From: CAJQQK01 sp963696075
GTDB lineage: Bacteria; Pseudomonadota; Alphaproteobacteria; Rhizobiales; Hyphomicrobiaceae
Reading direction: 5' to 3'
DNA: 64,000 nt
Assembly (NCBI GenBank): GCA_963696075.1
Contig: CAVOJD010000029.1
Location: forward strand, 704,710-768,709
Shown: one piece after another, positions 8,655-16,801 of the stretch
Layout: the number at the start of each line of letters is the position of its first letter
How positions within the stretch are numbered: position 1 is the stretch's first letter
Notes under the pieces: generated by a model
Seen by the model: only the letters and a program-made list of their open reading frames with translations
Database searches by the model: none
Told to the model about the DNA's origin: nothing
Made by a program: the position numbers and the translations under genes

Positions 8655-8675
8655 CGAGTTCGCGTCGCGAACTCG
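8655..8675. repeat. Perfect 10-base palindrome between gyrA and amt
   Basis: CGAGTTCGCG at 8655-8664 and its exact complement at 8666-8675 are separated by a single T. It lies between the gyrA terminator and the 3' end of the amt gene and has no T-run, so it is not an obvious terminator. It could be a protein-binding site or a dispersed palindromic element. Confidence 0.5.
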
Positions 8676-8721
8676 GGGAGCGAACGCGACCCGGCGCTTG
8701 GCGCCGCGCCCGCGCAGGTGC

Positions 8722-8742
8722 CCGGCGGGCTTTGCCCGCCGG
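8722..8742 (-). terminator. Hairpin downstream of the ammonium transporter
   Basis: CCGGCGGGC (8722-8730) and GCCCGCCGG (8734-8742) form a perfect 9-base stem with a TTT loop, 20 bases past the amt stop. There is no T-tract on the minus strand, so it may act as a weak terminator or a 3'-end stabiliser of the amt transcript. Confidence 0.4.
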
Positions 8743-8761
8743 AACCGCACCGTGAGCGCCA

Positions 8762-9970
8762 TCAGATCCGATAACCCGTCTCGCCGTGCTGGATGAAGTC
8801 GAGGCCTTCCGTCTCTTCTTCTTCCGTGACCCTGAGCCCGACCCAGGCACGGGCGATGACGACGATGATGGCTGTTGCAACCGCGGACCAGACCGCGGTG
8901 ACGATCACGCCGGTCGCCTGCACGCCGAACTGCGAAGCAGCCGTCGCCCCCTCCGGCAGGCCGGCGCCGCCGAGCCCCTCGGCAGCCAGGAATGCAACCA
9001 GCAAGGTGCCCGTTGCCCCGCCGACACCATGGACGGCGAGGACGTCGAGGCTGTCGTCGATCTTGAGCGCGTGCTTCACGAAATCCACCGCCAGATAACA
9101 GACGATGCCGCCGGCGAGGCCGATAATGATCGCCCCGCTTGGGCCGACGAAGCCGGATGCCGGTGTGATGGTGGCGAGGCCCGCGATGGTGCCGGTGACG
9201 AGGCCGATGAGGCTGGGCTTGCCAAAGCGGACCCATTCAATGGTGAGCCACACGATCGAGGCGATTGCCGCTGACATATGCGTGACCAGCATTGCCATCG
9301 CAGCGTCCTGACCGGCAGACACCGCGCTGCCGGCATTGAAGCCGAACCAGCCGACCCACAGCAACGAGGCCCCGACCATGACCATCCAGGGCGCATGCGG
9401 CGGACGCACGCCCGTCGGGAAGCCCTGCCGGGCGCCGAGGAAGAGCGCAATCACCGCCGCAGACACACCGGCTGTGACGTGGACGACGATGCCGCCGGCA
9501 AAGTCCATCACGCCCATCCCAGCGAGCCAGCCGCCACCCCAGACCCAATGCGTGACAGGCGCATAGACGAGGATCAGCCACAGTACGGTGATGATGATGA
9601 CGGCGGAAAACTTGATGCGCTCGACAAAGGCGCCGACCATCAGCGCCGGCGTGATGATCGCGAATGTCATCTGGAACATCACGAACAGCGTCTCCGGCAG
9701 CGTGCCGGTCAGGGATGTCTTGTCGATACCGAGGAGAAGGGCTTTTTGTAGCCCGCCGATCCAGGCATTGCCCTCCGCGAACGCGAGGCTGTAACCGCAG
9801 ATGACCCAGGTGACGGAGGCAAAGCAGGCAATCGAAATGCACTGCATGAGAACGGACAGAATATTCTTGGCCTGCACCAGGCCGGCATAGAATAGCGCCA
9901 GCCCCGGCAGCGTCATCAACAGCACCAAGGCCGTCGAGGTCAGTATCCAACTCGTATCGGCGGCATTCAT
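8762..9970 (-). CDS. amt: Ammonium transporter (Amt family)
   Basis: This inner-membrane channel for ammonium has 402 residues and eleven expected membrane helices, as in AmtB. The two pore histidines are visible: the first in GGIVVHVTAG, the second in LAVHGVGGATG. The conserved GWFGFNAGSA helix is also present. The reading frame extends further upstream, but the ATG at 9970 is preceded by AGAGGGGGA at good distance and begins MNAADTSWIL, which is typical of an Amt N-terminus. In most proteobacteria amt is coupled to a PII gene (glnK); none lies next to it here. A dyad upstream may be regulatory. Confidence 0.93.
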   Translation of the reverse strand: MNAADTSWILTSTALVLLMTLPGLALFYAGLVQAKNILSVLMQCISIACFASVTWVICGYSLAFAEGNAWIGGLQKALLLGIDKTSLTGTLPETLFVMFQMTFAIITPALMVGAFVERIKFSAVIIITVLWLILVYAPVTHWVWGGGWLAGMGVMDFAGGIVVHVTAGVSAAVIALFLGARQGFPTGVRPPHAPWMVMVGASLLWVGWFGFNAGSAVSAGQDAAMAMLVTHMSAAIASIVWLTIEWVRFGKPSLIGLVTGTIAGLATITPASGFVGPSGAIIIGLAGGIVCYLAVDFVKHALKIDDSLDVLAVHGVGGATGTLLVAFLAAEGLGGAGLPEGATAASQFGVQATGVIVTAVWSAVATAIIVVIARAWVGLRVTEEEETEGLDFIQHGETGYRI

Positions 9971-10061
9971 GGGCAATCCCCCTCTTGTCCGCCCGTCCTG
10001 ACGCGGGCGTGTTGTGTGATCGAAAGGGGATATGCGCGAAAGATAAGCACGAGCAAGCAAA

Positions 10062-10101
10062 TTTTGATCGTTATGTATGCAATCCAGATTGTCGATCAAA
10101 A
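10062..10101. promoter_or_regulatory. Spaced inverted repeat upstream of amt
   Basis: TTTTGATCG at 10062-10070 and its exact complement CGATCAAAA at 10093-10101 are separated by 22 bases, inside the AT-rich interval (9971-10268) between the divergent amt and coaD genes. The repeat is about 95 bases upstream of the amt start. It could be an operator for two dimers. I found no sigma-54 type -24/-12 box or recognisable NtrC site in this interval. Confidence 0.45.
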
Positions 10102-10268
10102 GTTGGGCAATATCAGAATAAAAAATAGGCGGACCGATCAAGAAATAGGCATCAAGAGCGGCTTGCATCCAGCTCCCGGACGTGACAGGTCAACGTCCTA
10201 TCGCCGTCGCATGTCGCGCGTCCATCCAACTCAACCGGCTTGATCGGCCGGCTAACGACAAAGATTGC

Positions 10269-10763
10269 ATGACCCAGATTGGCTTCTATTCCGGTTCCTT
10301 CGACCCCGTCACCCACGGTCATACCGACGTCATCGCGCGCGCGTTGACATTGGTTGATGAACTCGTGATCGGCATCGGTGTCCATCACGGCAAGGTGCCG
10401 ATGTTCACCGCCGAGGAGCGCATTGCCATGATCGAAGAGGACGTCGCCGATCTGGTGTCCAAGCATGATGCCGAGATTCGGGTCGTGACCTTTGATAATC
10501 TCGCCGTCGATGCGGCGCGCGAGGCCGGCGCAACGGTGATCATCAGGGGGCTCCGAGACGGCACCGATTTCGACTATGAGATGCAGATGGCCGGCATGAA
10601 TTCTCAGATGGCGCCGCAAATTCAGACGGTTTTTCTTGCCGCATCCCCCGCCGTCCGCCATATCGCTGCCAATCTCGTTCGCCAGATCGCAAAGATGGGG
10701 GGCGATGTAACCCAGTTCGTCTCCCCGGCGGTTGCCCGGAGGCTTGCCGCCAAGAACGCTTGA
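10269..10763 (+). CDS. coaD: Phosphopantetheine adenylyltransferase
   Basis: CoaD transfers AMP to 4'-phosphopantetheine, the penultimate step of coenzyme A synthesis, in the cytoplasm. The 164 residues match the family length. The nucleotidyltransferase signature is at the start: GFYSGSFDPVTHGHTD, with the T/HxGH motif. The IIRGLRDGTDFDYEMQMAGMN block and the C-terminal LVRQIAKMGGDVTQFV segment also fit the family. An upstream extension of the frame is possible, but ATG 10269 gives the canonical N-terminus. The order gyrA, coaD, cyclophilins, queA, tgt matches what I know from rhizobial genomes, apart from amt between gyrA and coaD. Confidence 0.95.
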   Translation: MTQIGFYSGSFDPVTHGHTDVIARALTLVDELVIGIGVHHGKVPMFTAEERIAMIEEDVADLVSKHDAEIRVVTFDNLAVDAAREAGATVIIRGLRDGTDFDYEMQMAGMNSQMAPQIQTVFLAASPAVRHIAANLVRQIAKMGGDVTQFVSPAVARRLAAKNA

Positions 10764-10890
10764 TCATCTGAACGCCAGGTCGCGTTTGCCGGACTTGCGA
10801 ACCGGCGACACGCAACCCCGCAACCGTCATTCGCGTGAGCCGGCCGGACAACCACGTCCCATCCGCCGTATTGATCCAACGAGGAACATC

Positions 10891-11424
10891 ATGCCGTTTC
10901 TGACCAAAGTCGCAGCTGCACTCGTCGCAGCCCTCTTCACGTTGCAGGCGGCCCATGCCGCATCGCCCGATAACACCCTGGTCATCGACCTCAAGGGCGA
11001 CAATAGCGCTGTGATTGAAATCGAGCTGTTGCCGAACCTCGCTCCCGGCCACGTCGAGCGCATCAAGACGCTTGCCCGGAAAAAGTTCTACGACGGCATC
11101 GTCTTTCACCGGGTCATTGCAGACTTCATGGCCCAGACCGGCGACCCGCAGGGCACCGGCAGCGGTGGCTCCGACCTGCCTGACCTGAAGGCCGAATTCA
11201 CCAGCTATCCCTTCAAGCGTGGCACCGTTGGCGCCGCGCGCACCGCCAACCCGGACAGTGCCAACAGCCAGTTCTTCATCTGCTATAACGACACCGGCTG
11301 CGCTCACCTGACCGGCCAGTATACTGTCTGGGGACAGGTCATTTCAGGCATGGAGCATGTCGATAAGATCACCGGACCCCAGGACCGCATGGTGAAAGTC
11401 TACCTGAAATCAGAAGCGCGCTGA
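10891..11424 (+). CDS. Periplasmic peptidyl-prolyl cis-trans isomerase (cyclophilin type)
   Basis: This cyclophilin catalyses cis-trans isomerisation of prolyl bonds. The 177 residues begin with a signal peptide (about 1-23, ending QAAHA), so this copy acts in the periplasm. The cyclophilin core shows FYDGIVFHRVIADFMAQTGD, the GTGSGG loop and NSQFFICYND; the Arg of FHRV and the QFF segment form the active site. The frame is open further upstream, but the ATG at 10891 has GAGGAA seven bases before it. A cytoplasmic paralogue follows 56 bases later. Confidence 0.93.
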   Translation: MPFLTKVAAALVAALFTLQAAHAASPDNTLVIDLKGDNSAVIEIELLPNLAPGHVERIKTLARKKFYDGIVFHRVIADFMAQTGDPQGTGSGGSDLPDLKAEFTSYPFKRGTVGAARTANPDSANSQFFICYNDTGCAHLTGQYTVWGQVISGMEHVDKITGPQDRMVKVYLKSEAR

Positions 11425-11480
11425 GGGCGCACCAACGCTGATCGAACCCAATCTCAAAACGAAACGAACGAGGAATCTTC

Positions 11481-11948
11481 ATGGCCGACGCAGAAAACAC
11501 GCTCATTCTCGAAACGACGCAGGGCCCGGTCGTCATCGAAATGCGCCCCGACCTTGCCCCCGGCCACGTCGAGCGGATCAAGAAGCTCGCCCGCGAAAAA
11601 TTCTATGACGGCATTGTCTTTCACCGCGTGATCGACGGCTTCATGGCACAGACCGGCTGCCCCCACGGCACCGGCACCGGCGGCTCGGACTATCCGAACC
11701 TCGCAGCGGAATTCAACGCTGAGCCGCATGTGCGCGGCGTGTGCTCGATGGCGCGTGCCGCCTCGCCGAACTCCGCCAACAGCCAGTTCTTCATCTGCTT
11801 CGACGATGCAACCTTCCTTGACCGCCAGTACACCGCCTGGGGCAAAGTCATCGAGGGCATGGACAATGTCGACAAGATCAAGCGCGGCGAACCGGTCCAG
11901 AACCCGGACAAGATCGTCACGATGCGTGTGGCAGCGGACGAGGCGTAA
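11481..11948 (+). CDS. ppiB: Cytoplasmic peptidyl-prolyl cis-trans isomerase (cyclophilin type)
   Basis: This is the second cyclophilin of the tandem pair, 155 residues, without a signal peptide and therefore cytoplasmic. The core is nearly the same as in the upstream copy: FYDGIVFHRVIDGFMAQTG, GTGTGGSDYPNL and NSQFFICFDDA. GAGGAA precedes the ATG. A strong intrinsic terminator follows at 12007-12036, so the coaD-cyclophilin transcript probably ends here and queA has its own promoter. Confidence 0.93.
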   Translation: MADAENTLILETTQGPVVIEMRPDLAPGHVERIKKLAREKFYDGIVFHRVIDGFMAQTGCPHGTGTGGSDYPNLAAEFNAEPHVRGVCSMARAASPNSANSQFFICFDDATFLDRQYTAWGKVIEGMDNVDKIKRGEPVQNPDKIVTMRVAADEA

Positions 11949-12006
11949 GCCCGTCCGTCATGGCGCCTAGGTGAGCGGCGAGACGCGCCGATTGCCCCCG
12001 ACCCGA

Positions 12007-12036
12007 GTGCAGCAGGTGCCGCCTGCTGCACTTTTT
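12007..12036 (+). terminator. Terminator after the second cyclophilin gene
   Basis: A perfect 10-base stem (GTGCAGCAGG, 12007-12016, with 12022-12031), a 5-base loop and TTTTT make a classical Rho-independent terminator on the plus strand. Confidence 0.9.
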
Positions 12037-12074
12037 CGTTCACAACCCCGCCGTCGCCCGTTAGCCAGAGCGAT

Positions 12075-13171
12075 ATGAAAACCGACGCCTTCGATTTCGA
12101 GTTGCCGCCCGAGCGGATCGCGCTGCACCCGGCCGAGCCGCGGGAAGCGGCGCGTCTCCTCGAAATTGCGCCAGTCCGCGCGGCGACCAGCTTGTCGATC
12201 ACGTCGTCGGCGATCTGCCGTCGCTGCTGCGCCCCGGCGACATTCTCGTCTTCAATGACACGCGCGTCATCCCCGCAGCCCTGACAGGCACCCGCCGCCG
12301 TGGCGCGGCCGAGGCGCGCATCGAGGCGAACCTTCACAAACGGATCGATGCGAGCCGCTGGCGCGCTTTCGTGCGCCCGGCACGCAAGCTGGCGGTTGGC
12401 GAACGGGTTCAGTTTGGCGGTGCCGGCACGATGTGCCTTGCGGGCACGCTCGATGCGACAGTTGCCGAGAAAGGGGAGGGGGGTGAAGTCCTCCTCGCGT
12501 TTGATTTGGCCGGTCCCGATCTGGACGCCGCCATCGCCTCGGTCGGCCGCATGCCGCTGCCCCCCTATATCGCCCAGCGCCGTCCCGCGACGGATGCTGA
12601 TGCCGCCCACTATCAAACCGTCTACGCCCGCCACGATGGCGCCGTCGCGGCCCCCACCGCCGGGCTTCATTTCACCGATGACCTCCTGGCCCGTCTGGAA
12701 GCGGCGGGCATCGCGACCGCCTTCCTGACCTTGCACGTCGGCGCCGGCACTTTCCTCCCCGTCAAGGCCGATGCCATCGAAGACCACCGCATGCACGCCG
12801 AGTGGGGTGAAGTCACCCCCGCCATTGCCGACCGGCTGAATGCGGTGCGGGCTGCCGGCGGGCGCATCATCGCGGTCGGCACCACCGTCACCCGGCTTCT
12901 CGAGACGGCGGCTGGCAATGACCGCGTCATCAAACCTTTTTGTGGCGAAACCGACATCTTCATTCACCCCGGCTACCGCTTTCGCGGCATCGACGCGATG
13001 ATGACCAATTTCCATCTGCCGCGCTCGACGCTGTTCATGCTCGTCTCGGCGCTGGCCGGTCTGGCGCGCATGCAGGCCGCCTACGCCCACGCCATCGCGG
13101 CCGGCTATCGGTTCTATTCCTACGGGGATGCGACGCTGATCTGGCCTGCGCCGGAGGCGATCGAACCATGA
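12075..13171 (+). pseudogene. queA: S-adenosylmethionine:tRNA ribosyltransferase-isomerase, frameshifted
   Basis: QueA adds an epoxycyclopentane ring to preQ1 in tRNA during queuosine synthesis. The N-terminus (MKTDAFDFELPPERIALHPAEPREAARLLEI) is read in one frame. From about 12170 the family sequence continues in another frame, through DQLVDHVVGDLPSLL and the signature GDILVFNDTRVIPAAL to the C-terminus at 13171. One base appears to be missing in the CGCCAGTCC stretch at about 12168-12177; restoring it gives a 365-residue protein of normal length. Coding quality is good on both sides and the stop overlaps tgt by ATGA. This suggests a sequence error or a very recent lesion, not an old pseudogene. 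Confidence 0.88.
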
Positions 13172-14349
13172 CGAACCCGCCAATCGAACCTCGCGACGAG
13201 ACGATGCCGGCCACCCCATTTGGCTTCCGCCTGCTGGCAACCGACGGCACCGCCCGGCGCGGCGAGATCAGCACGTCCCGCGGCGTGATCCGCACACCGG
13301 CCTTCATGCCGGTCGGGACGGCTGCAACCGTGAAGGCGCTCTATCCCGGCCAGGTCCGCGAGGCGGGGGCCGATATTCTCCTTGGCAACACCTATCACCT
13401 GATGCTCCGCCCCGGCGCCGATCGCATCCAACGCCTTGGCGGCCTGCACCAGTTCATGCGCTGGCCGCGCCCGATCCTGACCGATAGCGGCGGCTTCCAG
13501 GTCATGTCCCTCGCCAACCTGCGCAAGATCGACGAAGAAGGCGTGACCTTCCAGAGCCATGTCGACGGTTCGCGCCACAAGCTCTCGCCCGAGCGCGCCA
13601 TCGAAATCCAATGTCAGCTGGGCTCTGACATTCAGATGCAACTTGACGAGTGCATCGCGCTGCCCGCGGCGCATGAAGAGGTGGCGCGGGCGATGGAGCT
13701 GTCGTTGCGGTGGGCTGCCCGCTCGAAGCAGGCCTTCGCCGAGAAGGCCGGTCCCGGCCAGGCGCTGTTCGGCATCGTCCAGGGCGGCACGTTTGCGGAC
13801 TTGCGCCGCGCATCCGCTGATGCCCTTGTCGCCCTCGATCTGCCCGGCTACGCCGTCGGCGGCCTGGCCGTCGGCGAAGGCCAGCCCGCGATGCTCGAAA
13901 CCCTCGAGGCAACACTGCCGCACCTGCCAACCGCCAAGCCGCGCTATCTGATGGGCGTTGGCACCCCCTCGGATCTGATCGAGGCCGTCGCGCGCGGGAT
14001 CGACATGTTCGACTGCGTCATGCCGACGCGCTCCGGTCGTCATGGCCAGGCGTTCACCTGGAACGGCCGCGTCAACCTCAAGAACGCCCGCCACGCCGAG
14101 GACAATGCCCCCCTCGATCCGCACAGCGCGTGCCCGGCATCAACCGATTATTCCCGTGCCTACCTCCACCACCTGATCCGCTCGGGCGAGTACCTGGGCG
14201 CGATGCTCCTGTCATGGGCGAATACCTGGTTTTATCAGGAATTGATGGCTGCCATCCGCACCCATATCGAGGCCGGCACCTTCGCCGACTTCCGCCGCGA
14301 CTATTCTGACCGCTTGAATGCCCCCGAGCCGCATGAGCCGCCTCAATGA
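13168..14349 (+). CDS. tgt: Queuine tRNA-guanine transglycosylase, lacking most zinc ligands
   Basis: Tgt exchanges guanine 34 of GUN-anticodon tRNAs for preQ1. The 393 residues include the catalytic Asp106 (LTDSGGFQV), the FGIVQGG motif and the nucleophile Asp282 (DMFDCVMPTRSGRHG). The start overlaps the queA stop (ATGA at 13168-13171). The structural zinc site is unusual. Aligned by eye with Zymomonas Tgt (Cys318, Cys320, Cys323, His349), the equivalents here are Ser320, Cys322, Ser325 and Ala351, so only one ligand is kept. I recall rhizobial Tgt proteins with similar substitutions, so this may be a lineage trait and not a defect. Confidence 0.94.
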   Translation: MTNPPIEPRDETMPATPFGFRLLATDGTARRGEISTSRGVIRTPAFMPVGTAATVKALYPGQVREAGADILLGNTYHLMLRPGADRIQRLGGLHQFMRWPRPILTDSGGFQVMSLANLRKIDEEGVTFQSHVDGSRHKLSPERAIEIQCQLGSDIQMQLDECIALPAAHEEVARAMELSLRWAARSKQAFAEKAGPGQALFGIVQGGTFADLRRASADALVALDLPGYAVGGLAVGEGQPAMLETLEATLPHLPTAKPRYLMGVGTPSDLIEAVARGIDMFDCVMPTRSGRHGQAFTWNGRVNLKNARHAEDNAPLDPHSACPASTDYSRAYLHHLIRSGEYLGAMLLSWANTWFYQELMAAIRTHIEAGTFADFRRDYSDRLNAPEPHEPPQ

Positions 14350-14475
14350 TGCTGAGAGCGCGGACGAACGCCCGGCTGCCGGCGACGGGCCGTCTGCCGG
14401 GTTGGCTGCAGGACGGGCTGCATTAACCGCGTTCCCGCCGATGCACGAAACCTCGTTGATAGGCTGCATGAACGG

Positions 14476-14504
14476 TTGACCCGGCCAGCCCCCCTCCTTA
14501 AGTT
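14476..14504 (+). promoter_or_regulatory. Probable promoter of the tRNA-Lys gene
   Basis: TTGACC at 14476-14481 and TAAGTT at 14499-14504 are spaced by 17 bases. Initiation about seven bases later would leave a leader of roughly 15 bases before the mature tRNA. The -10 box is a weak match. Confidence 0.45.
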
Positions 14505-14526
14505 CCGCCCACCCGCTTCGCGGTCG

Positions 14527-14602
14527 GGGCCCGTAGCTCAGCTGGTAGAGCAACTGACTTTTAATCAGTAGGTCACAGGTTCGAACCCTGTCGGGCTCAC
14601 CA
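14527..14602 (+). tRNA. tRNA-Lys (anticodon TTT)
   Basis: This 76-base gene has a complete cloverleaf. The acceptor stem pairs GGGCCCG with CGGGCTC (one G-T pair). The D arm is GCTC-AGCTGGTA-GAGC. The anticodon stem is ACTGA/TCAGT with loop CTTTTAA, giving anticodon TTT. The T arm is ACAGG-TTCGAAC-CCTGT. The CCA end is encoded. It decodes AAA/AAG. Confidence 0.97.
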
Positions 14603-15176
14603 ATGTTTTCAATGGGTTGTCGCCCCAACGAATTCCCGAGCAAGTTGCTGGCATTCACCCAGCATTCACGAGATTTGGTCAAACGGGCCATGCGCGCGCT
14701 CGTAGCCACCTGCCTTGATCAAGACCAGCCGCTTGCTGGCCGCCCCCTGTAGCCTCCCCATATCAAGTCAACGGGAGGGAACGCATCGATGTCCGACCTC
14801 TGCTATGGCTTTCCAGTCCTCAACCGCGTTTTCGATCGAGCGGACCTGTTGGAGCGGGTGATGGTGATGGCGCGGGCCAGATCGACGCGACAAGTCGTTT
14901 CGAGCGAGGTGACAGAAACAAGCCAGGTCGAGAATAGGCTCCTGCTCACGGGAGAGAACCAACCGGATCAGACCGTAGATCAGTGATCAGGTCGTCCGGC
15001 GCCTTCTGCGCATGACCCCGACACCGCTCAGATAGAGTTCTAGCCGGACGGTGAGCATTTGCAGTGCATGCAAAAGCGCTCGCAGTCGCCAAGCCCTCCA
15101 GACTCGACGTTCTTCCAGCGCTCCTCCTTCAAGTGCCTCGTGTGAGGCATCGGAGTCCAAGTTTCTTCCGTTCGTT
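14603..15176. other. Long intergenic stretch after tRNA-Lys
   Basis: About 570 bases lie between the tRNA and the 3' end of the minus-strand kinase gene. Apart from one possible small gene (14789-14986) I see no conserved coding sequence, no integrase and no second copy of the tRNA 3' end. A minus-strand frame covers 14987-15202, but it overlaps the kinase 3' end and lacks a usable start signal. Confidence 0.4.
14789..14986 (+). CDS. Possible small hypothetical protein
   Basis: A 65-residue frame begins with an ATG preceded by CGGGAGGG at eight bases, which is the main reason to list it. The first half (about 1-30) could be helical, with LNRVFDRADLLERVMVMARA; the second half is polar. There is no recognisable family and no hydrophobic segment. 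It may be a chance frame. Confidence 0.3.
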   Translation: MSDLCYGFPVLNRVFDRADLLERVMVMARARSTRQVVSSEVTETSQVENRLLLTGENQPDQTVDQ

Positions 15177-16568
15177 TCAGATGTACGCACGCGCGGCGTC
15201 AATGTTGTGGAACGCGTCGGTTACGATCCGGTTCAAGGTATCCGGCCAGCTGGGCTTCAAGCCCTGGATGGCGTGGAGGGCAAGGAGCAGCGTGGCGTAG
15301 GATGTCGCGGGGCCGAGACAGGCGCGCCAAGCGGGCGGCACGCGGGCGAAGTAGGCGGCGAGAATAGCATCGGCGAAGGCTTTGGCGGGGGCAGGGGCCA
15401 GCGCGTGGGTGTGAGCAAGGTAATTCAGGCGAACGATGAGGGCGCCGACGTCAATGACGGGATTGGCCATGCACATTGAACCTGAATCGATCAGATGCAC
15501 GCACTTTCCAGGCTGATCGACGAAGATGTGCTCCGGTTTCATGTCCCGGTGGGTCGGGCCGACGACGGGGATGGCGAACAGGCGTTCGGCGTCCTTGCTG
15601 ATTGCCTCGACTTTTGCGCAGAGCCCCGGCCGTGCCCAGGAGATCAAGTTGCGGGCGCGTGCGATCTTCGGCGCGAGGACTTCTTCCTGTGAACGGCGAA
15701 GGGCTGGTACATCGAGGCCATGAAGATCGGCAAGGGCCTCGCCGACCCGTGTTGCCTCTCGCGGTGAGGCCTGACCGGTTATGATCATGTGATCGAGGGG
15801 AATGCCGGGGGCCGGACGATAGACGGCGATATTATCCTGCTTCAGCCATGCGACCGGCTCGGCGAGCCTCAGTCCGTTGTGGCGGGCTTTTGCGAGTTCG
15901 TCATTGACCCGGCCGGCGGCCTCGACCTCGTGGGCGATTTCATCGTCGCTGGTGACTTTCACAAAGTAGTGCGCGGGGGCACCGGAGGCCCCGGCCGCAG
16001 CGCTGATCTTCAGCGTGGCGGAAAGTCCGGGGCGATACCGCATGAGGCGGGATGCCAGTGGCTGGCGATTGAGGGGGGGGAGGGCTGCGGCGCGGTTGAA
16101 GAGGGTCATCGTTGCCAGCGATCGGGGATCGCTGAGATCGCGCAACGCGGGCATCCGGCGGTCGCGCGGGAATACCTCGATGGCCATGGAAAGCCCGGGC
16201 AGTAACGCGGTCTCGGGCAGGAGGTCGCCGGTTCCGAACACGGGACGGGCCTTGCGGGTGCGCAGTTCACGCTGGGGGTGGATGCGGCCGGTGACGGTCA
16301 GCCGTTTTGGTTCCGGGTGAGCCGGGGTCGAGACATCGACCTCGTAGACCACGATCAGGCGGCGCCGGGGCCGGTACCTGAAACGCACGACGTTGACGGC
16401 GCTGCAGCGGGCGTGGTCGCCGAGCCAGTGGGTCTGAAACAGGCCCGCCATCGCGTCCGGGTCGAGTGCTGCGGGGAAACCGGGCATGTCGGGGTCTTCG
16501 GGCAGGCCGTGCGAGAAGGCATGGCTGGCGGCATCGGGCCGAAGCGATTGCCTTGTGTTGTCAGACAT
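15177..16568 (-). CDS. APH-like phosphotransferase/kinase of the glycan cluster
   Basis: This 463-residue protein is related to aminoglycoside or choline kinases in its C-terminal 300 residues. The catalytic loop is THRDMKPEHIF (about residue 355). The metal-binding segment that follows is LIDSGSM, where family members usually have D-F/W-D/E. The N-terminal 150 residues contain a VVRFRYRPRRRLIVVYEV hairpin that looks like a degenerate N-lobe. The protein should be cytoplasmic and use ATP to phosphorylate a small hydroxylated or glycosidic substrate; the substrate is unknown. AGGAGAG precedes the ATG. It diverges from the glycosyltransferase operon and shares a 14-base upstream element with the minus-strand GT4 gene at 33335. 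Confidence 0.75.
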   Translation of the reverse strand: MSDNTRQSLRPDAASHAFSHGLPEDPDMPGFPAALDPDAMAGLFQTHWLGDHARCSAVNVVRFRYRPRRRLIVVYEVDVSTPAHPEPKRLTVTGRIHPQRELRTRKARPVFGTGDLLPETALLPGLSMAIEVFPRDRRMPALRDLSDPRSLATMTLFNRAAALPPLNRQPLASRLMRYRPGLSATLKISAAAGASGAPAHYFVKVTSDDEIAHEVEAAGRVNDELAKARHNGLRLAEPVAWLKQDNIAVYRPAPGIPLDHMIITGQASPREATRVGEALADLHGLDVPALRRSQEEVLAPKIARARNLISWARPGLCAKVEAISKDAERLFAIPVVGPTHRDMKPEHIFVDQPGKCVHLIDSGSMCMANPVIDVGALIVRLNYLAHTHALAPAPAKAFADAILAAYFARVPPAWRACLGPATSYATLLLALHAIQGLKPSWPDTLNRIVTDAFHNIDAARAYI

Positions 16569-16661
16569 CGCCCGTTCTCTCCTGGCCCGGCCTTATGCTC
16601 ATTGGTGCGCCTACCTTTTTCGTGCGCGCGGATGATGGCTGTGGCCTTGCCAGGCGGCAAT

Positions 16662-16703
16662 GGACCTTGGTCTGAACAATCGTCAGCCCTAGGTGGATTG
16701 TTC
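16662..16703. promoter_or_regulatory. Divergent control region with shared 14-base element and dyad
   Basis: GGACCTTGGTCTGA (16662-16675) recurs with one mismatch at 33457-33470, the only other place in the window where I see it. It overlaps the left arm of a perfect inverted repeat, GAACAATC (16674-16681) and GATTGTTC (16696-16703), with a 14-base spacer. The region lies between the divergent kinase (start 16568) and the GT28-kinase fusion (start 16802). A regulator-binding site is inferred. Confidence 0.5.
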
Positions 16704-16801
16704 GATGATGCGTTTGCGCTCCTTATGGCGCTCGTGAACTTCTTCGGCAGGGTGCCTCAAAGGTCTCCCGCCAAGGCATCAGCGAGATCGTCAGTACCAC
16801 C

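Noticed and set aside
12165..12180. Programmed frameshifting in queA
   Set aside because: No slippery heptamer or following structure is present, and QueA is not known to be recoded; a missing base is simpler.
14212..14709. Minus-strand frame running through tRNA-Lys
   Set aside because: Its best-looking segment is the antisense translation of the tRNA itself, a well-known source of false protein annotations.
14527..15176. Integrated element at the 3' end of tRNA-Lys
   Set aside because: No integrase, no repeated tRNA end and no mobile-element gene is visible, although the glycan cluster begins nearby.
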